Shown: piece after piece, positions 14,636 to 21,790 of the stretch
Layout: every line of letters begins with the position of its first letter
Position numbering within the stretch: the stretch's first letter is position 1
DNA from: JBGPRB01 sp964422155
GTDB lineage: Bacteria > Chloroflexota > Dehalococcoidia > Dehalococcoidales > RBG-16-60-22
Length of the DNA stretch: 36,146 nucleotides
Reading direction: 5' to 3'
NCBI GenBank assembly: GCA_964422155.1
Contig: CAYQZZ010000017.1
Coordinates: forward strand, 1 to 36,146
Notes under the pieces: generated by a model
The model's input: the letters and a program-made list of their open reading frames with translations, nothing else
What the model was told of the DNA's origin: nothing
Database searches by the model: none
Position numbers and translations under genes: made by a program

Positions 14636-15454
14636 ATGTCCGAATTTCTGAATGATTTATCAGCAACAGCCTTAGCTAATGCCGTTGAAGCCAACCTCTA
14701 TGCCACCGTTCCTTTCTCTCACAACTGGCCGCAAGCCGAAGTATATTCCGGGCCGGATATATCCTGGTGCATTACAGATATCCCTTTCCCCGTGTGTAAC
14801 GCCATCTTTCGCGCCCGGCTTAAGCCGGAACAGATAGACAGTACCATCGAAAACCTTATCGCCAGGGGCCGGACCAGAAATGTGCCTCTGCAATGGTGGA
14901 CCGGGCTGGAAACGAAACCGGCCAACCTGGGTGAAAAACTTCTCGCCCACGGCTTCACTACTCGCGGCGATAGCTCCGGCATGGCTATCGATTTGCTGGC
15001 GATGAACGAAGATGTACCCATACCTGCCGATTTGAAAATTATCGAGGTAAAAGACTGGAAAACTCTAAAGACATGGTGCCACATCACGAGCGTCGGTTTT
15101 AGCATTCCCGAACAAGCCGAGCCCGGTTTAGTGGACTGGTTCACAACCGATATTAAGTTAAAACAACCCCTCAAGTTTTACCTTGGCTTGTTGAAAGGTA
15201 AGCCGGTAGCCACCTCGATGTACTTTTTAGCGGAAGGCGTGGCCGGTATTTACTTTGTCGCCACGATTCCGGAAGCGCGCAACCAGGGGGTTGGTTTTGC
15301 CATCACACAGAAGCCTTTACAGGTAGCAAAAAAGATGGGTTATCGGGTAGGTATTCTACAGGCTGCTAAAATGGGAGAACCAGTGTACCGCAGGATGGGA
15401 TTTAAGGAATACTGTAGAATAGGGTCCTATTCGTGGATGAATAAACCAGAATAA
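14636..15454 (+). CDS. GNAT-family N-acetyltransferase
   Basis: 272 residues. The C-terminal half carries the GNAT fold: YLGLLKGKPVATSMYFL, AGIYFVATIPEARNQGVG with the acetyl-CoA pyrophosphate loop RNQGVG (about residues 220-225), and the closing YRRMGFKEY. The N-terminal half (1-130) is diverged and may be a degenerate second GNAT repeat, as in two-domain members. The substrate is unknown. A strong AGGAGG lies about 11 bases before ATG 14636. It is followed after 11 bp by the DinB-like gene, so the two are probably cotranscribed. The gene sits behind the hairpin at 14584-14616. Confidence 0.85.
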   Translation: MSEFLNDLSATALANAVEANLYATVPFSHNWPQAEVYSGPDISWCITDIPFPVCNAIFRARLKPEQIDSTIENLIARGRTRNVPLQWWTGLETKPANLGEKLLAHGFTTRGDSSGMAIDLLAMNEDVPIPADLKIIEVKDWKTLKTWCHITSVGFSIPEQAEPGLVDWFTTDIKLKQPLKFYLGLLKGKPVATSMYFLAEGVAGIYFVATIPEARNQGVGFAITQKPLQVAKKMGYRVGILQAAKMGEPVYRRMGFKEYCRIGSYSWMNKPE

Positions 15455-15465
15455 AGGAGATTTAA

Positions 15466-15918
15466 ATGGAACGACAATTCGTTATTGAGAACGCTGGAGA
15501 GCGGGAAAGACTCCGTAAACTGGTAGATGGCATGACCGACGAGGAACTAAACCTCATTATCTACAAAGAGGGATGGACGATTGCGGTTGCTCTGGCGCAC
15601 CTGGCGTTCTGGGACCAATACGCCCTGGCCCTGTTACGCCGGTGGAAGAAAGACGGGGTTACGCCATCCCAATCTGATACCGATGCCACCAACTATGCAC
15701 TTCTACCTCTCGCCCTGGCATTATCTCCGAAGTCGGCAGCGGAACTGGCATTATCTTCAGCTTACGAGGTAGACCGCGAAGTTGAGGAATCTTCCCCCGA
15801 GTTCATCGAGGCAGTTGAGCATCTCAAGAAACCTTACCGGCTGAACCGTTCTATCCATCGCAAATTGCACCTGGATGAAATTGAGGTTTTACTTAAAGCT
15901 AAGCGCGGGACAAAGTAG
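15466..15918 (+). CDS. DinB-like four-helix-bundle protein
   Basis: 150 residues, mostly helical. The pattern GERERLRKLVDGMTDEEL...GWTIAVALAHLAFWDQYAL resembles the DinB/maleylpyruvate isomerase N-terminal superfamily, whose members bind a metal through three His. Here only AHLAFWD supplies an obvious His in the usual helix, and IHRKLHLDEIE near the C-terminus supplies two more, in the right part of the fold for a metal site. Function is unknown; some relatives act as thiol transferases. AAAGGAG precedes the ATG at good distance, and the gene follows the GNAT gene by 11 bp. Confidence 0.75.
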   Translation: MERQFVIENAGERERLRKLVDGMTDEELNLIIYKEGWTIAVALAHLAFWDQYALALLRRWKKDGVTPSQSDTDATNYALLPLALALSPKSAAELALSSAYEVDREVEESSPEFIEAVEHLKKPYRLNRSIHRKLHLDEIEVLLKAKRGTK

Positions 15919-15939
15919 CCCTACACAGGCTTGAAAACT

Positions 15940-16010
15940 GTCATTCCCGACCTGATCGGGAATCCAGCCGCTTTTCCCCGCCCCTGGATTCCAGCCTTCG
16001 CTGGAATGAC
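15940..16010. repeat. GTCATT...AATGAC repeat upstream of nuo operon
   Basis: GTCATTCCCGACC with a CCGACCTGATCGGG hairpin at the left, and TTCCAGCCTTCGCTGGAATGAC closing at 16010. It lies between the DinB-like gene and the nuo promoter and carries no T-run, so termination here is unproven. Confidence 0.82.
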
Positions 16011-16033
16011 GGTGTGCCGACGCCTAGGGGTTG

Positions 16034-16063
16034 TTGCATTTTTTTAAAAACCTATGGTATACT
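16034..16063 (+). promoter_or_regulatory. Predicted promoter of the nuo operon
   Basis: TTGCAT (16034-16039) and TATACT (16058-16063) are separated by 18 bp. TG one base before the -10 (16055-16056) makes it an extended -10 promoter. The predicted transcription start is near 16070, exactly where a hairpin begins. Confidence 0.6.
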
Positions 16064-16069
16064 TTCGCA

Positions 16070-16114
16070 GTGCCCCAAAGCTCTATATATCATAGTATAT
16101 AGTACCTCGGGCAC
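16070..16114 (+). promoter_or_regulatory. Hairpin at predicted 5' end of nuo mRNA
   Basis: The outer stem is GTGCCC (16070-16075) with GGGCAC (16109-16114). The inner stem is CTATATA (16083-16089) with TATATAG (16096-16102) and a 6-base loop. There is no T-run, so it is not a terminator. At the mRNA 5' end such a hairpin commonly protects from decay; a regulatory role is possible. Confidence 0.55.
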
Positions 16115-16154
16115 ATAAATAGCAGATAATTTATCTAGATAGTCAGAGGGCCAT

Positions 16155-16526
16155 TTGCTAGCTAGTTACGGATTAATCGGGCTGTTTTTCGTTGTCGTCT
16201 TACTATTCTCCCTTTCCATGATAATTATTCCTATTGTCCTGAGGTTTCTGAAAATCGTCCCCAGCAACCCCAATCCCATCAAGAATTCCATCTTTGAATG
16301 CGGTATGGAGACCATCGGGAAGACCTGGGTGCGGTTCAATCCCCACTACTATTTCTTCGCCCTCATCTTTCTGGCCCTCGATGTGCTGGTGGTTTTCCTC
16401 TACCCGTGGGCCGTACAGCTCCGTCAACTGGGAGCTTTCAGTCTCTATGTTATACTGATTCTCGTATTTATTGTTCTCATCGGCTATATCTACGCCTGGA
16501 AGAAGAAGGTTCTGGAATGGAAGTAA
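16155..16526 (+). CDS. nuoA: Complex I subunit NuoA
   Basis: A small membrane subunit of complex I. 123 residues with three hydrophobic helices (about 7-29, 66-86, 93-113). The family loop FECGMETIGKTWVRFNPHYYFFAL between the first two helices carries the conserved Cys and the acidic residues near the quinone site. The start is TTG 16155; GAGGG lies shortly upstream and there is no competing ATG that would keep the first helix. It overlaps nuoB by 10 bases. It is first in an operon ordered A-B-C-D-H-I-J-K-x-x-L-M-N, with promoter and 5' hairpin upstream. Confidence 0.93.
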   Translation: MLASYGLIGLFFVVVLLFSLSMIIIPIVLRFLKIVPSNPNPIKNSIFECGMETIGKTWVRFNPHYYFFALIFLALDVLVVFLYPWAVQLRQLGAFSLYVILILVFIVLIGYIYAWKKKVLEWK

Positions 16527-17143
16527 GCAGCGATAAAGAGTATATCTATTCCTCCACCGAGCTTGACCGGTATGAGGGACGGATAATTGAAGAGCTGAAG
16601 ACGAACAGCCAGGAGTCGATTCCTGACCCCGATGCCTGGCTGGATGAGGAACTGAAAAGAAATATTCTGCTGACTTCGGTAGACGCCGTCATCAACTGGG
16701 CGCGTCGCTCCTCGCTCTGGACGGCGATATGCTTCCCCGCCTGCTGCGCCTTTGAATTTATTGCCGCCATGGGGCCCCGTTTCGACCTCTCCCGGTTCGG
16801 CATGGACATCATGCGAGCTTCTCCAAGGCAGGCGGACCTGATGATTACTGCCGGCACTCTCACCTGGAAGATGGCTCCTAATGTGGCACGGATATATAAC
16901 CAGATGCCCGAGCCAAAATGGGTGATAGCCATGGGCGCCTGTGCTATCAGCGGCGGCATCTTCCGCTCGTCCTACAGCGTGGTACCTGGATATAACAAGA
17001 TAATCCCGGTCGATGTGTATGTGCCCGGTTGTCCTCCCCGCCCCGAAGCCCTGATTTATGCCATACAGATGTTGCATAAAAAGATAAACAGGACTCCGGT
17101 ATTACCGGACCTGCCGCAGTTAATGCAGAAAGGCAAACAGTAA
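16517..17143 (+). CDS. nuoB: Complex I subunit NuoB (cluster N2)
   Basis: Carries the terminal iron-sulfur cluster N2 that hands electrons to quinone. 208 residues; the ligands are the tandem Cys76-Cys77 in PACCAFE, Cys142 in MGACAISGG, and Cys172 in VPGCPPRPE. The open frame extends far upstream, but ATG 16517 is chosen because AAGAAGG precedes it by 7 bases and the earlier part lies within nuoA. About 50 residues before the conserved core form a hydrophilic extension. It overlaps nuoA by 10 bases and nuoC by one base (TAATG). Confidence 0.95.
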   Translation: MEVSSDKEYIYSSTELDRYEGRIIEELKTNSQESIPDPDAWLDEELKRNILLTSVDAVINWARRSSLWTAICFPACCAFEFIAAMGPRFDLSRFGMDIMRASPRQADLMITAGTLTWKMAPNVARIYNQMPEPKWVIAMGACAISGGIFRSSYSVVPGYNKIIPVDVYVPGCPPRPEALIYAIQMLHKKINRTPVLPDLPQLMQKGKQ

Positions 17144-17586
17144 TGACGGTAGCCCTCGCCGTAAAAGAAATAGCCAGCCAGATTGAAAAGAAATATCCGG
17201 GCAGCATCGAGGAAGCCGCCCAGAACAGCCTGGTTGTGAAGAGCGATTCCCTTCTGGCGATAGCCGGGTATCTCAAAGATACCGAAGGCCTTAAATTCGA
17301 TTATCTTAACTATGTTACCGCCGTTGACTACTACACCTATTTTGAAGTTGTCTACCAGCTTACCTCGCTGGAGCATAACCATACCGTGATTATCAAGACC
17401 CGGTGCTACGGACGGGAAAATCCTGCGGTGCCCTCGGTTACCGGTCTGTGGCAGGGGGCTAATTTCCAGGAGCGTGAAATCTTCGACCTCATGGGCATCA
17501 GATTCGAAGGACATCCGAACTTGAAGCGCATTTTCCTCTGGGAAGGATTCCAGGGGCATCCACTGCGAAAGGACTACCTCCAGTGA
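17143..17586 (+). CDS. nuoC: Complex I subunit NuoC
   Basis: A peripheral-arm subunit that binds NuoD and NuoB. 147 residues, typical of the separate (not NuoCD fused) form. The signature REIFDLMGIRFEGHPNLKRI and the closing HPLRKDY are present. It starts at ATG 17143, overlapping the nuoB stop by one base, and its stop overlaps the GTG of nuoD by 4 bases. This tight chain implies translational coupling through the peripheral-arm genes. Confidence 0.94.
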   Translation: MTVALAVKEIASQIEKKYPGSIEEAAQNSLVVKSDSLLAIAGYLKDTEGLKFDYLNYVTAVDYYTYFEVVYQLTSLEHNHTVIIKTRCYGRENPAVPSVTGLWQGANFQEREIFDLMGIRFEGHPNLKRIFLWEGFQGHPLRKDYLQ

Positions 17587-18704
17587 CGACGACCGGGGAG
17601 ATTACGTTCAAGACTGAACCCTTTGTGCTGAATTTCGGGCCGGTTCACCCGAGCACTCACGGGGTCTACCGCATGAGGGCTACCCTCGACGGCGAGGTCG
17701 TCCTTGATATCGAGCCGGTCTTCGGCTACCTGCACCGCGGTATCGAGAAACTGGCCGAGGAAAGGACCTATACCGGCTTTATCCCGCTGACCGACCGCCT
17801 GGACTACATCTCGCCGATGAGCAATAACCTCGGTTACTGCCTGGCGGTGGAGAAGCTGGCGGGGATAAAGGTGCCGGAACGCGCCGAATACATACGCGTC
17901 ATCATCGCGGAACTGCAGCGCCTGGCCAATCACTGTATCGCCGTCGGTTCTTTTCTGAGTGACTGCGGCGCTATGTTTACCCCGTTTATGTACATGTTCC
18001 GGGAGAGAGAAAAAATCCTGGACCTCTTCGATATGGTTTGCGGCCAGCGCCTTACCTACAATTACATGAGGATTGGCGGCGTCAGCCAGGATATCCCCGA
18101 TGAATTTCTTCCGGCGCTCCAGAAGTTTATGGGCACCATGCCCGGGATGATTGAAGAATGGGAAAACCTGCTCAAGCAGAATGAGATACTGCTGGCCCGC
18201 ACCAAGGGCGTCGGCATACTATCAAGAGAAATGGCCATCAACTGCGGCATCTCCGGCCCGGTAGCCCGCGCCAGCAGTATTAAGTGGGACCTGCGCAAGG
18301 CCGACCCATATTCTATCTATGACCGCTTCGAGTTTGATATCCCCACCGGTGAGGTCGGCGATTGCTATGACCGCTACCGCGTAAGGGTGGAAGAGATGAA
18401 ACAGAGCCTGCGTATTATTAAACAGGCCATGGAACGGATACCATCCGGCCCTATAAGAGCCGAAGTGCCCCATCTTATCCGCCCGCCCGCCGGCGAGGCT
18501 TATGCCCATATCGAAGCCCCCAAGGGCGAACTGGGCTTTTATATCGTATCGGACAACTCCATTGCCCCTTACCGCTGCCACGTAAGGCCCACCAGCCTGA
18601 TAAACCTCACAGCGCTGCGGGAAATGGTCAAGGGCTGGAAAGTAGCTGACCTTATCGCGATTTTCGGCAGTATTGACATTACTATGGGCGAGGTCGATAG
18701 ATAG
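17583..18704 (+). CDS. nuoD: Complex I subunit NuoD (quinone-site subunit)
   Basis: The 49-kDa-type subunit forming the quinone pocket. 373 residues; the N-terminus has FGPVHPSTHGVYRM with the quinone-binding His, and later comes TDRLDYISPMSNN with the key Tyr. The ending GSIDITMGEVDR is the family C-terminus. It has the related-hydrogenase fold but no nickel Cys pairs. The start is GTG 17583, overlapping nuoC by 4 bases, and its TAG overlaps the GTG of nuoH by one base. Confidence 0.95.
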   Translation: MTTTGEITFKTEPFVLNFGPVHPSTHGVYRMRATLDGEVVLDIEPVFGYLHRGIEKLAEERTYTGFIPLTDRLDYISPMSNNLGYCLAVEKLAGIKVPERAEYIRVIIAELQRLANHCIAVGSFLSDCGAMFTPFMYMFREREKILDLFDMVCGQRLTYNYMRIGGVSQDIPDEFLPALQKFMGTMPGMIEEWENLLKQNEILLARTKGVGILSREMAINCGISGPVARASSIKWDLRKADPYSIYDRFEFDIPTGEVGDCYDRYRVRVEEMKQSLRIIKQAMERIPSGPIRAEVPHLIRPPAGEAYAHIEAPKGELGFYIVSDNSIAPYRCHVRPTSLINLTALREMVKGWKVADLIAIFGSIDITMGEVDR

Positions 18705-19825
18705 TGGCGATAGTTAAGCTGGTGAATAATACCCGGCTGCCCATGCAGGTAACACCCGCGGACTGGCCCGGCGGCTACTGGTGGCACTGGCTGTTTTTCA
18801 CCGTCATCCTTATCGTCTTCGTGCTGGTCATGGTGATGGGCGCCATCTATATCGAGCGGCGCGGACTGGGCCGTATGCAGTCCCGCCTTGGCCCCAACCG
18901 TGCCGGACCCTTCGGCCTGCTCCAGCCGGTGGCGGATGCCGTCAAGGTGCTGTTGAAAGAGAACATCGTACCGAATAACGCGGATAAAGTGGTACACTGG
19001 CTGGCTCCTATCATCGCTTTCGCGCCCGCGATGATGATTTTCGCCGTGGTGCCATTCCAGAACGGAGCGCTGCTCGCCGACCTGAATATCGGCATACTAT
19101 ACGTGATAGCTATCAGCTCCGTCTCCACGATAGGCGTTTTTATGGCCGGCTGGGGCTCCAGCAATAAGTATTCGCTTCTTGGCGCCATGCGCAATGTCGC
19201 TGCCGTGGTCAGCTATGAAATACCGCTGGTGCTGGCTGTAATCGGTGTGGTGTTGATGGCCGGCTCTTTATCCCTGAACCAGATTGTCCTTAAACAGGAT
19301 ATTCCCTTCATACTGCTGCAGCCCCTGGGCTTCCTGCTCTTCTTCGCAGCGGGCTGCGCCGAGATTAACCGCAGCCCCTTCGACCTGTTTGAGGCCGACC
19401 AGGAGATTGTGGCCGGCTTCCATACCGAATATTCCGGCATGAAATTCGCCATGTTTTATCTGGTAGAATACGGTGAAGCTATCGCCATGTCGGCCATCAT
19501 CACCACCCTCTTCCTCAGCGGCTGGCGAGGTCCGCTGCTCCCACCGTGGCTGTGGTTTATCCTCAAGACACTCATCGTCTTCTTCATTATGGTCTGGACG
19601 AGGACGACGTTCCCGCGTGCCCGTATCGACCAGCTGATGGCGCTGGCATGGAAGTTCCTCTTTCCTCTGGCGCTGATAAACCTGTTCATCACCGCAATCC
19701 AGGTGCTGGTCTGGCCGGACGCTTTACCGTGGATACTTATCTTCATTAACATTGCCATCATGGTAATACTGATTTTATTGTGGTCGAAATTCTTTAAGCT
19801 GGGATGGGGTCGAATTGAAGTTTGA
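18704..19825 (+). CDS. nuoH: Complex I subunit NuoH
   Basis: The membrane subunit that joins the peripheral arm to the proton-pumping arm. 373 residues with about eight to nine hydrophobic helices. The signatures RRGLGRMQSRLGPNRAGPFG (48 onward) and INRSPFDLFEADQEIVAGFHTEYSG, with the acidic loop residues that link quinone chemistry to pumping, are clear. A GTG start overlaps nuoD by one base, and its 3' end overlaps nuoI by 11 bases. Confidence 0.96.
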   Translation: MAIVKLVNNTRLPMQVTPADWPGGYWWHWLFFTVILIVFVLVMVMGAIYIERRGLGRMQSRLGPNRAGPFGLLQPVADAVKVLLKENIVPNNADKVVHWLAPIIAFAPAMMIFAVVPFQNGALLADLNIGILYVIAISSVSTIGVFMAGWGSSNKYSLLGAMRNVAAVVSYEIPLVLAVIGVVLMAGSLSLNQIVLKQDIPFILLQPLGFLLFFAAGCAEINRSPFDLFEADQEIVAGFHTEYSGMKFAMFYLVEYGEAIAMSAIITTLFLSGWRGPLLPPWLWFILKTLIVFFIMVWTRTTFPRARIDQLMALAWKFLFPLALINLFITAIQVLVWPDALPWILIFINIAIMVILILLWSKFFKLGWGRIEV

Positions 19826-20315
19826 ACGTTACGGAATCGGCTTAATCAAGGGTATGGTGGTGACTATTAAGCACCTGCTCCGCCACCCGACGGTGAACCA
19901 GTTCCCGGAGCAGCGGCTCAACATTTCACGCCGGTTTCGGGGCAACGAGCTTATCTGGAGTCGTGAAAGGTGCACCGGTTGCGCTAGCTGCGCCAAGACC
20001 TGCCCCCAGGGCGCTATCGAAATCATCACCGCCGCCAACCTGGCGGACAATAAATACGAGGTTCAAAAGTATCAGGTGGATACCGGCTATTGTATCCAGT
20101 GCGGCCTGTGCGTCGAGGTCTGCCCTTACGACGCCCTGTTCATGGGATATTCCTATGAAAGGGCAAAATACCGGCGCGGCGAACTGGTACAGTCGGATGA
20201 CGAGTTGCTGGAATCGCCGCAGAGGCCCGCCAGCGGGTACTTCCACCCTGAGATTGCCGAGAAATTACCCAGGCAGACCCTGCTCGTGGAAAAGATTGTG
20301 GAGAAGAGGAAATAA
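19815..20315 (+). CDS. nuoI: Complex I subunit NuoI (two 4Fe-4S clusters)
   Basis: Passes electrons along the peripheral arm. 166 residues; the two ferredoxin-type motifs are C-x2-C-x2-C-x3-CP at Cys53, 56, 59, 63 and at Cys93, 96, 99, 103. With NuoEFG missing from this operon, NuoI is the most exposed electron entry point and may take electrons straight from ferredoxin; this is an inference. The start is TTG 19815 with GGGGT upstream. Its stop overlaps the ATG of nuoJ (TAATG). Confidence 0.95.
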   Translation: MKFERYGIGLIKGMVVTIKHLLRHPTVNQFPEQRLNISRRFRGNELIWSRERCTGCASCAKTCPQGAIEIITAANLADNKYEVQKYQVDTGYCIQCGLCVEVCPYDALFMGYSYERAKYRRGELVQSDDELLESPQRPASGYFHPEIAEKLPRQTLLVEKIVEKRK

Positions 20316-20803
20316 TGGGACTGGCGGCTGCTTTCTGGATAATGGCGGTGGTGGCTGTTATATCAGCGCTGGCTGTGGTGTTTCAGCGTAACGTCTTCCG
20401 TGCCGCCCTGGCCCTGGTACTCTGCTTTATCACGGTGGCGGGACTCTATATTACCCTCAGCGCCGACTTCCTGGCGGCGGTACAGATTCTGGTATATGTG
20501 GGCGCGATATCCGTACTGATTATCCTGGCTATCATGATGACGCGGGAAGTCCAGAAAGGCAGCCCGGTGAATAAAATGCAGATACCCGCCGCTGTTGTCG
20601 CTTTGGTTCTGCTGGGAATCATGGTCTACACGGTAACCAGTACGCCCTGGAAGGTAGCCGCCGAAGCGCCGTTGTCACCAACTACGGTACCGCTGGCCAC
20701 CAGACTCTTCAGTGAGAACGGCTTTATCCTGCCGGTGGAAATCGGGGCGGTGCTATTGCTGGCGGCCATACTGGGCGCTATCGTCATCACGAGGGAGAAG
20801 TAA
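20315..20803 (+). CDS. nuoJ: Complex I subunit NuoJ
   Basis: A membrane subunit with five predicted helices in 162 residues. The conserved region ADFLAAVQILVYVGAISVLIIL contains the pi-bulge helix typical of NuoJ, followed by MMTREVQKG. It starts at ATG 20315, overlapping nuoI by one base. nuoK begins 4 bases after its stop. Confidence 0.93.
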   Translation: MGLAAAFWIMAVVAVISALAVVFQRNVFRAALALVLCFITVAGLYITLSADFLAAVQILVYVGAISVLIILAIMMTREVQKGSPVNKMQIPAAVVALVLLGIMVYTVTSTPWKVAAEAPLSPTTVPLATRLFSENGFILPVEIGAVLLLAAILGAIVITREK

Positions 20804-20807
20804 TAAA

Positions 20808-21119
20808 GTGACTATCGGCCTTACTCATTATCTGGTGCTATCGGCGGTGCTTTTCTGCATCGGACTGTACGGCGCGCTGACCAAGCGCAATGCCGTGATT
20901 ATTTTAATGTGCATCGAGCTAATGCTCAATGCGGTAAATATCAGCCTGGTGGCATTTTCCAGCTATATCGTACCGTTGTTGCTGACCGGGCAGGTCTTTG
21001 CCATCTTCGTGATGGTGGTGGCCGCCGCCGAGGTAGCCGTCGGCCTGGCGATTATTCTGGCTATCTTCCGCAACATGACCGACATTGACGTTAATAATAT
21101 TAATTTAATGAAGTGGTAG
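20808..21119 (+). CDS. nuoK: Complex I subunit NuoK
   Basis: 103 residues and three helices, the standard size. It shows LTKRNAVIILMCIELMLNAVNI with the conserved Glu in the second helix, and VVAAAEVAVGLAIILAIFR with the third-helix Glu. The open frame reaches back to 20712 inside nuoJ, but GTG 20808 is chosen as it restores the normal NuoK N-terminus and follows a GAGGGAG site. After nuoK the usual direct passage to nuoL is interrupted by two small genes and a repeat. Confidence 0.94.
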   Translation: MTIGLTHYLVLSAVLFCIGLYGALTKRNAVIILMCIELMLNAVNISLVAFSSYIVPLLLTGQVFAIFVMVVAAAEVAVGLAIILAIFRNMTDIDVNNINLMKW

Positions 21120-21143
21120 ACCCGGAGGAAAATTAAAAGAGTT

Positions 21144-21314
21144 ATGGCAGAAAAAAAGGAAAGGGGCAGAAATATGAAGAATTCGGGCGGGTTTTTCGGT
21201 GTTTTCTGGTTTGCCGGCTGGCTGTTCACCATCAGTTTCGCTCACCTGGTATGGTGGAAAATCATCCTGGGCATCGTGGTCTGGCCATACTTTTTAGGCA
21301 CATACATGGGCTAA
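21144..21314 (+). CDS. Small membrane protein between nuoK and nuoL
   Basis: 56 residues (MAEKKERGRNMKNSGGFFGV at the start). After a basic N-terminus there are two hydrophobic stretches rich in Trp and Phe, about residues 17-34 and 36-52 (FWFAGWLFTISFAHLVWW and IILGIVVWPYFLG). Two starts are possible: ATG 21144, with GGAGG about 15 bases upstream, or ATG 21174, with AAAGGAAAGGGG at good distance, which would give 46 residues. The base pattern, ribosome site and position inside the nuo operon support a real gene. I recognise no named family; an accessory subunit or assembly aid of the complex is possible but unproven. Confidence 0.75.
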   Translation: MAEKKERGRNMKNSGGFFGVFWFAGWLFTISFAHLVWWKIILGIVVWPYFLGTYMG

Positions 21315-21364
21315 CCGAATAAAAACGGGGAGTTTAAGAGGGGTGAAGCCCCTCTGGTATAGAA

Positions 21365-21475
21365 GTCATTGCGAGGAGTCCCGACTTGTCGGGACGACGA
21401 AGCAATCTCCAAGACCAGTGATTGAGATTGCTTCACGGAGTTTATCCTGAGCGTAGCGTGAGGAGTCGCAATGAC
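21365..21475. repeat. GTCATTGCGAG repeat inside nuo operon
   Basis: GTCATTGCGAGGAGTCCCGA at the left is met by GTCGCAATGAC at the right, with a TCCCGACTTGTCGGGA hairpin and AGATTGCTTC segments inside. Just before it, AGAGGGG-TGAAG-CCCCTCT (21337-21355) forms another hairpin. The unit sits within an operon and must be transcribed. Confidence 0.82.
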
Positions 21476-21559
21476 ACCAGGCAAAAAGTAGAGGGGGTCA
21501 GGGGGTGAAGTCGGTGGAATAGGGATGGGAAAAGTTAAGTTTAGTATCGGGAAAAACAA

Positions 21560-21790
21560 ATGTGGGTAGAAGTTAAAAAAGCGCAGACCCTGGCCATCGC
21601 TGAGATGTGGAAGGAATGCTTCGAGGGTGAGGGCATCCCCACCCGTATCGTGCCCCAAGCCGGCCTGCCCGCCGCTCCTCCTGAGCTATGGCAGGCGGGC
21701 CTGCCTATCGGCCAGGAACTGGCTACTTATTCCATCCTGGTGCCACAGGACAAAGAGCATGTCATCAAGGACGTTCTGAGGAAGCTATGA
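21560..21790 (+). CDS. DUF2007-like small protein carrying an in-frame palindromic insert
   Basis: 76 residues. The flanks KKAQTLAIAEMWKECFEGEGIPTRIV and YSILVPQDKEHVIKDVLRKL resemble DUF2007-type putative signal-transducing proteins (ferredoxin-like fold). Between them, residues 35-48 (GLPAAPPELWQAGL) are encoded by a 36-bp palindromic repeat whose second copy lies at 25451-25490 on the other strand. Removing 36 bp would keep the frame. ATG 21560 has only a weak GGGAAA site. Its stop overlaps the nuoL start (ATGA), so it is translationally coupled to nuoL. The function in the complex I operon is unknown. Confidence 0.78.
   Translation: MWVEVKKAQTLAIAEMWKECFEGEGIPTRIVPQAGLPAAPPELWQAGLPIGQELATYSILVPQDKEHVIKDVLRKL
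21662..21705. repeat. 36-bp palindromic element within a coding gene (copy 1)
   Basis: GCCCGCC (21667-21673) and GGCGGGC (21694-21700) are the arms, and GGCCTGCC occurs directly at both edges (21662-21669 and 21698-21705). Over 36 positions from 21664 it matches the reverse complement of the nuoM-nuoN copy at 34. Confidence 0.85.

Noticed and set aside
16070..16114. Intrinsic terminator before nuoA
   Set aside because: The stem is not followed by a T-run and lies downstream of the best promoter; more likely a 5' leader hairpin.
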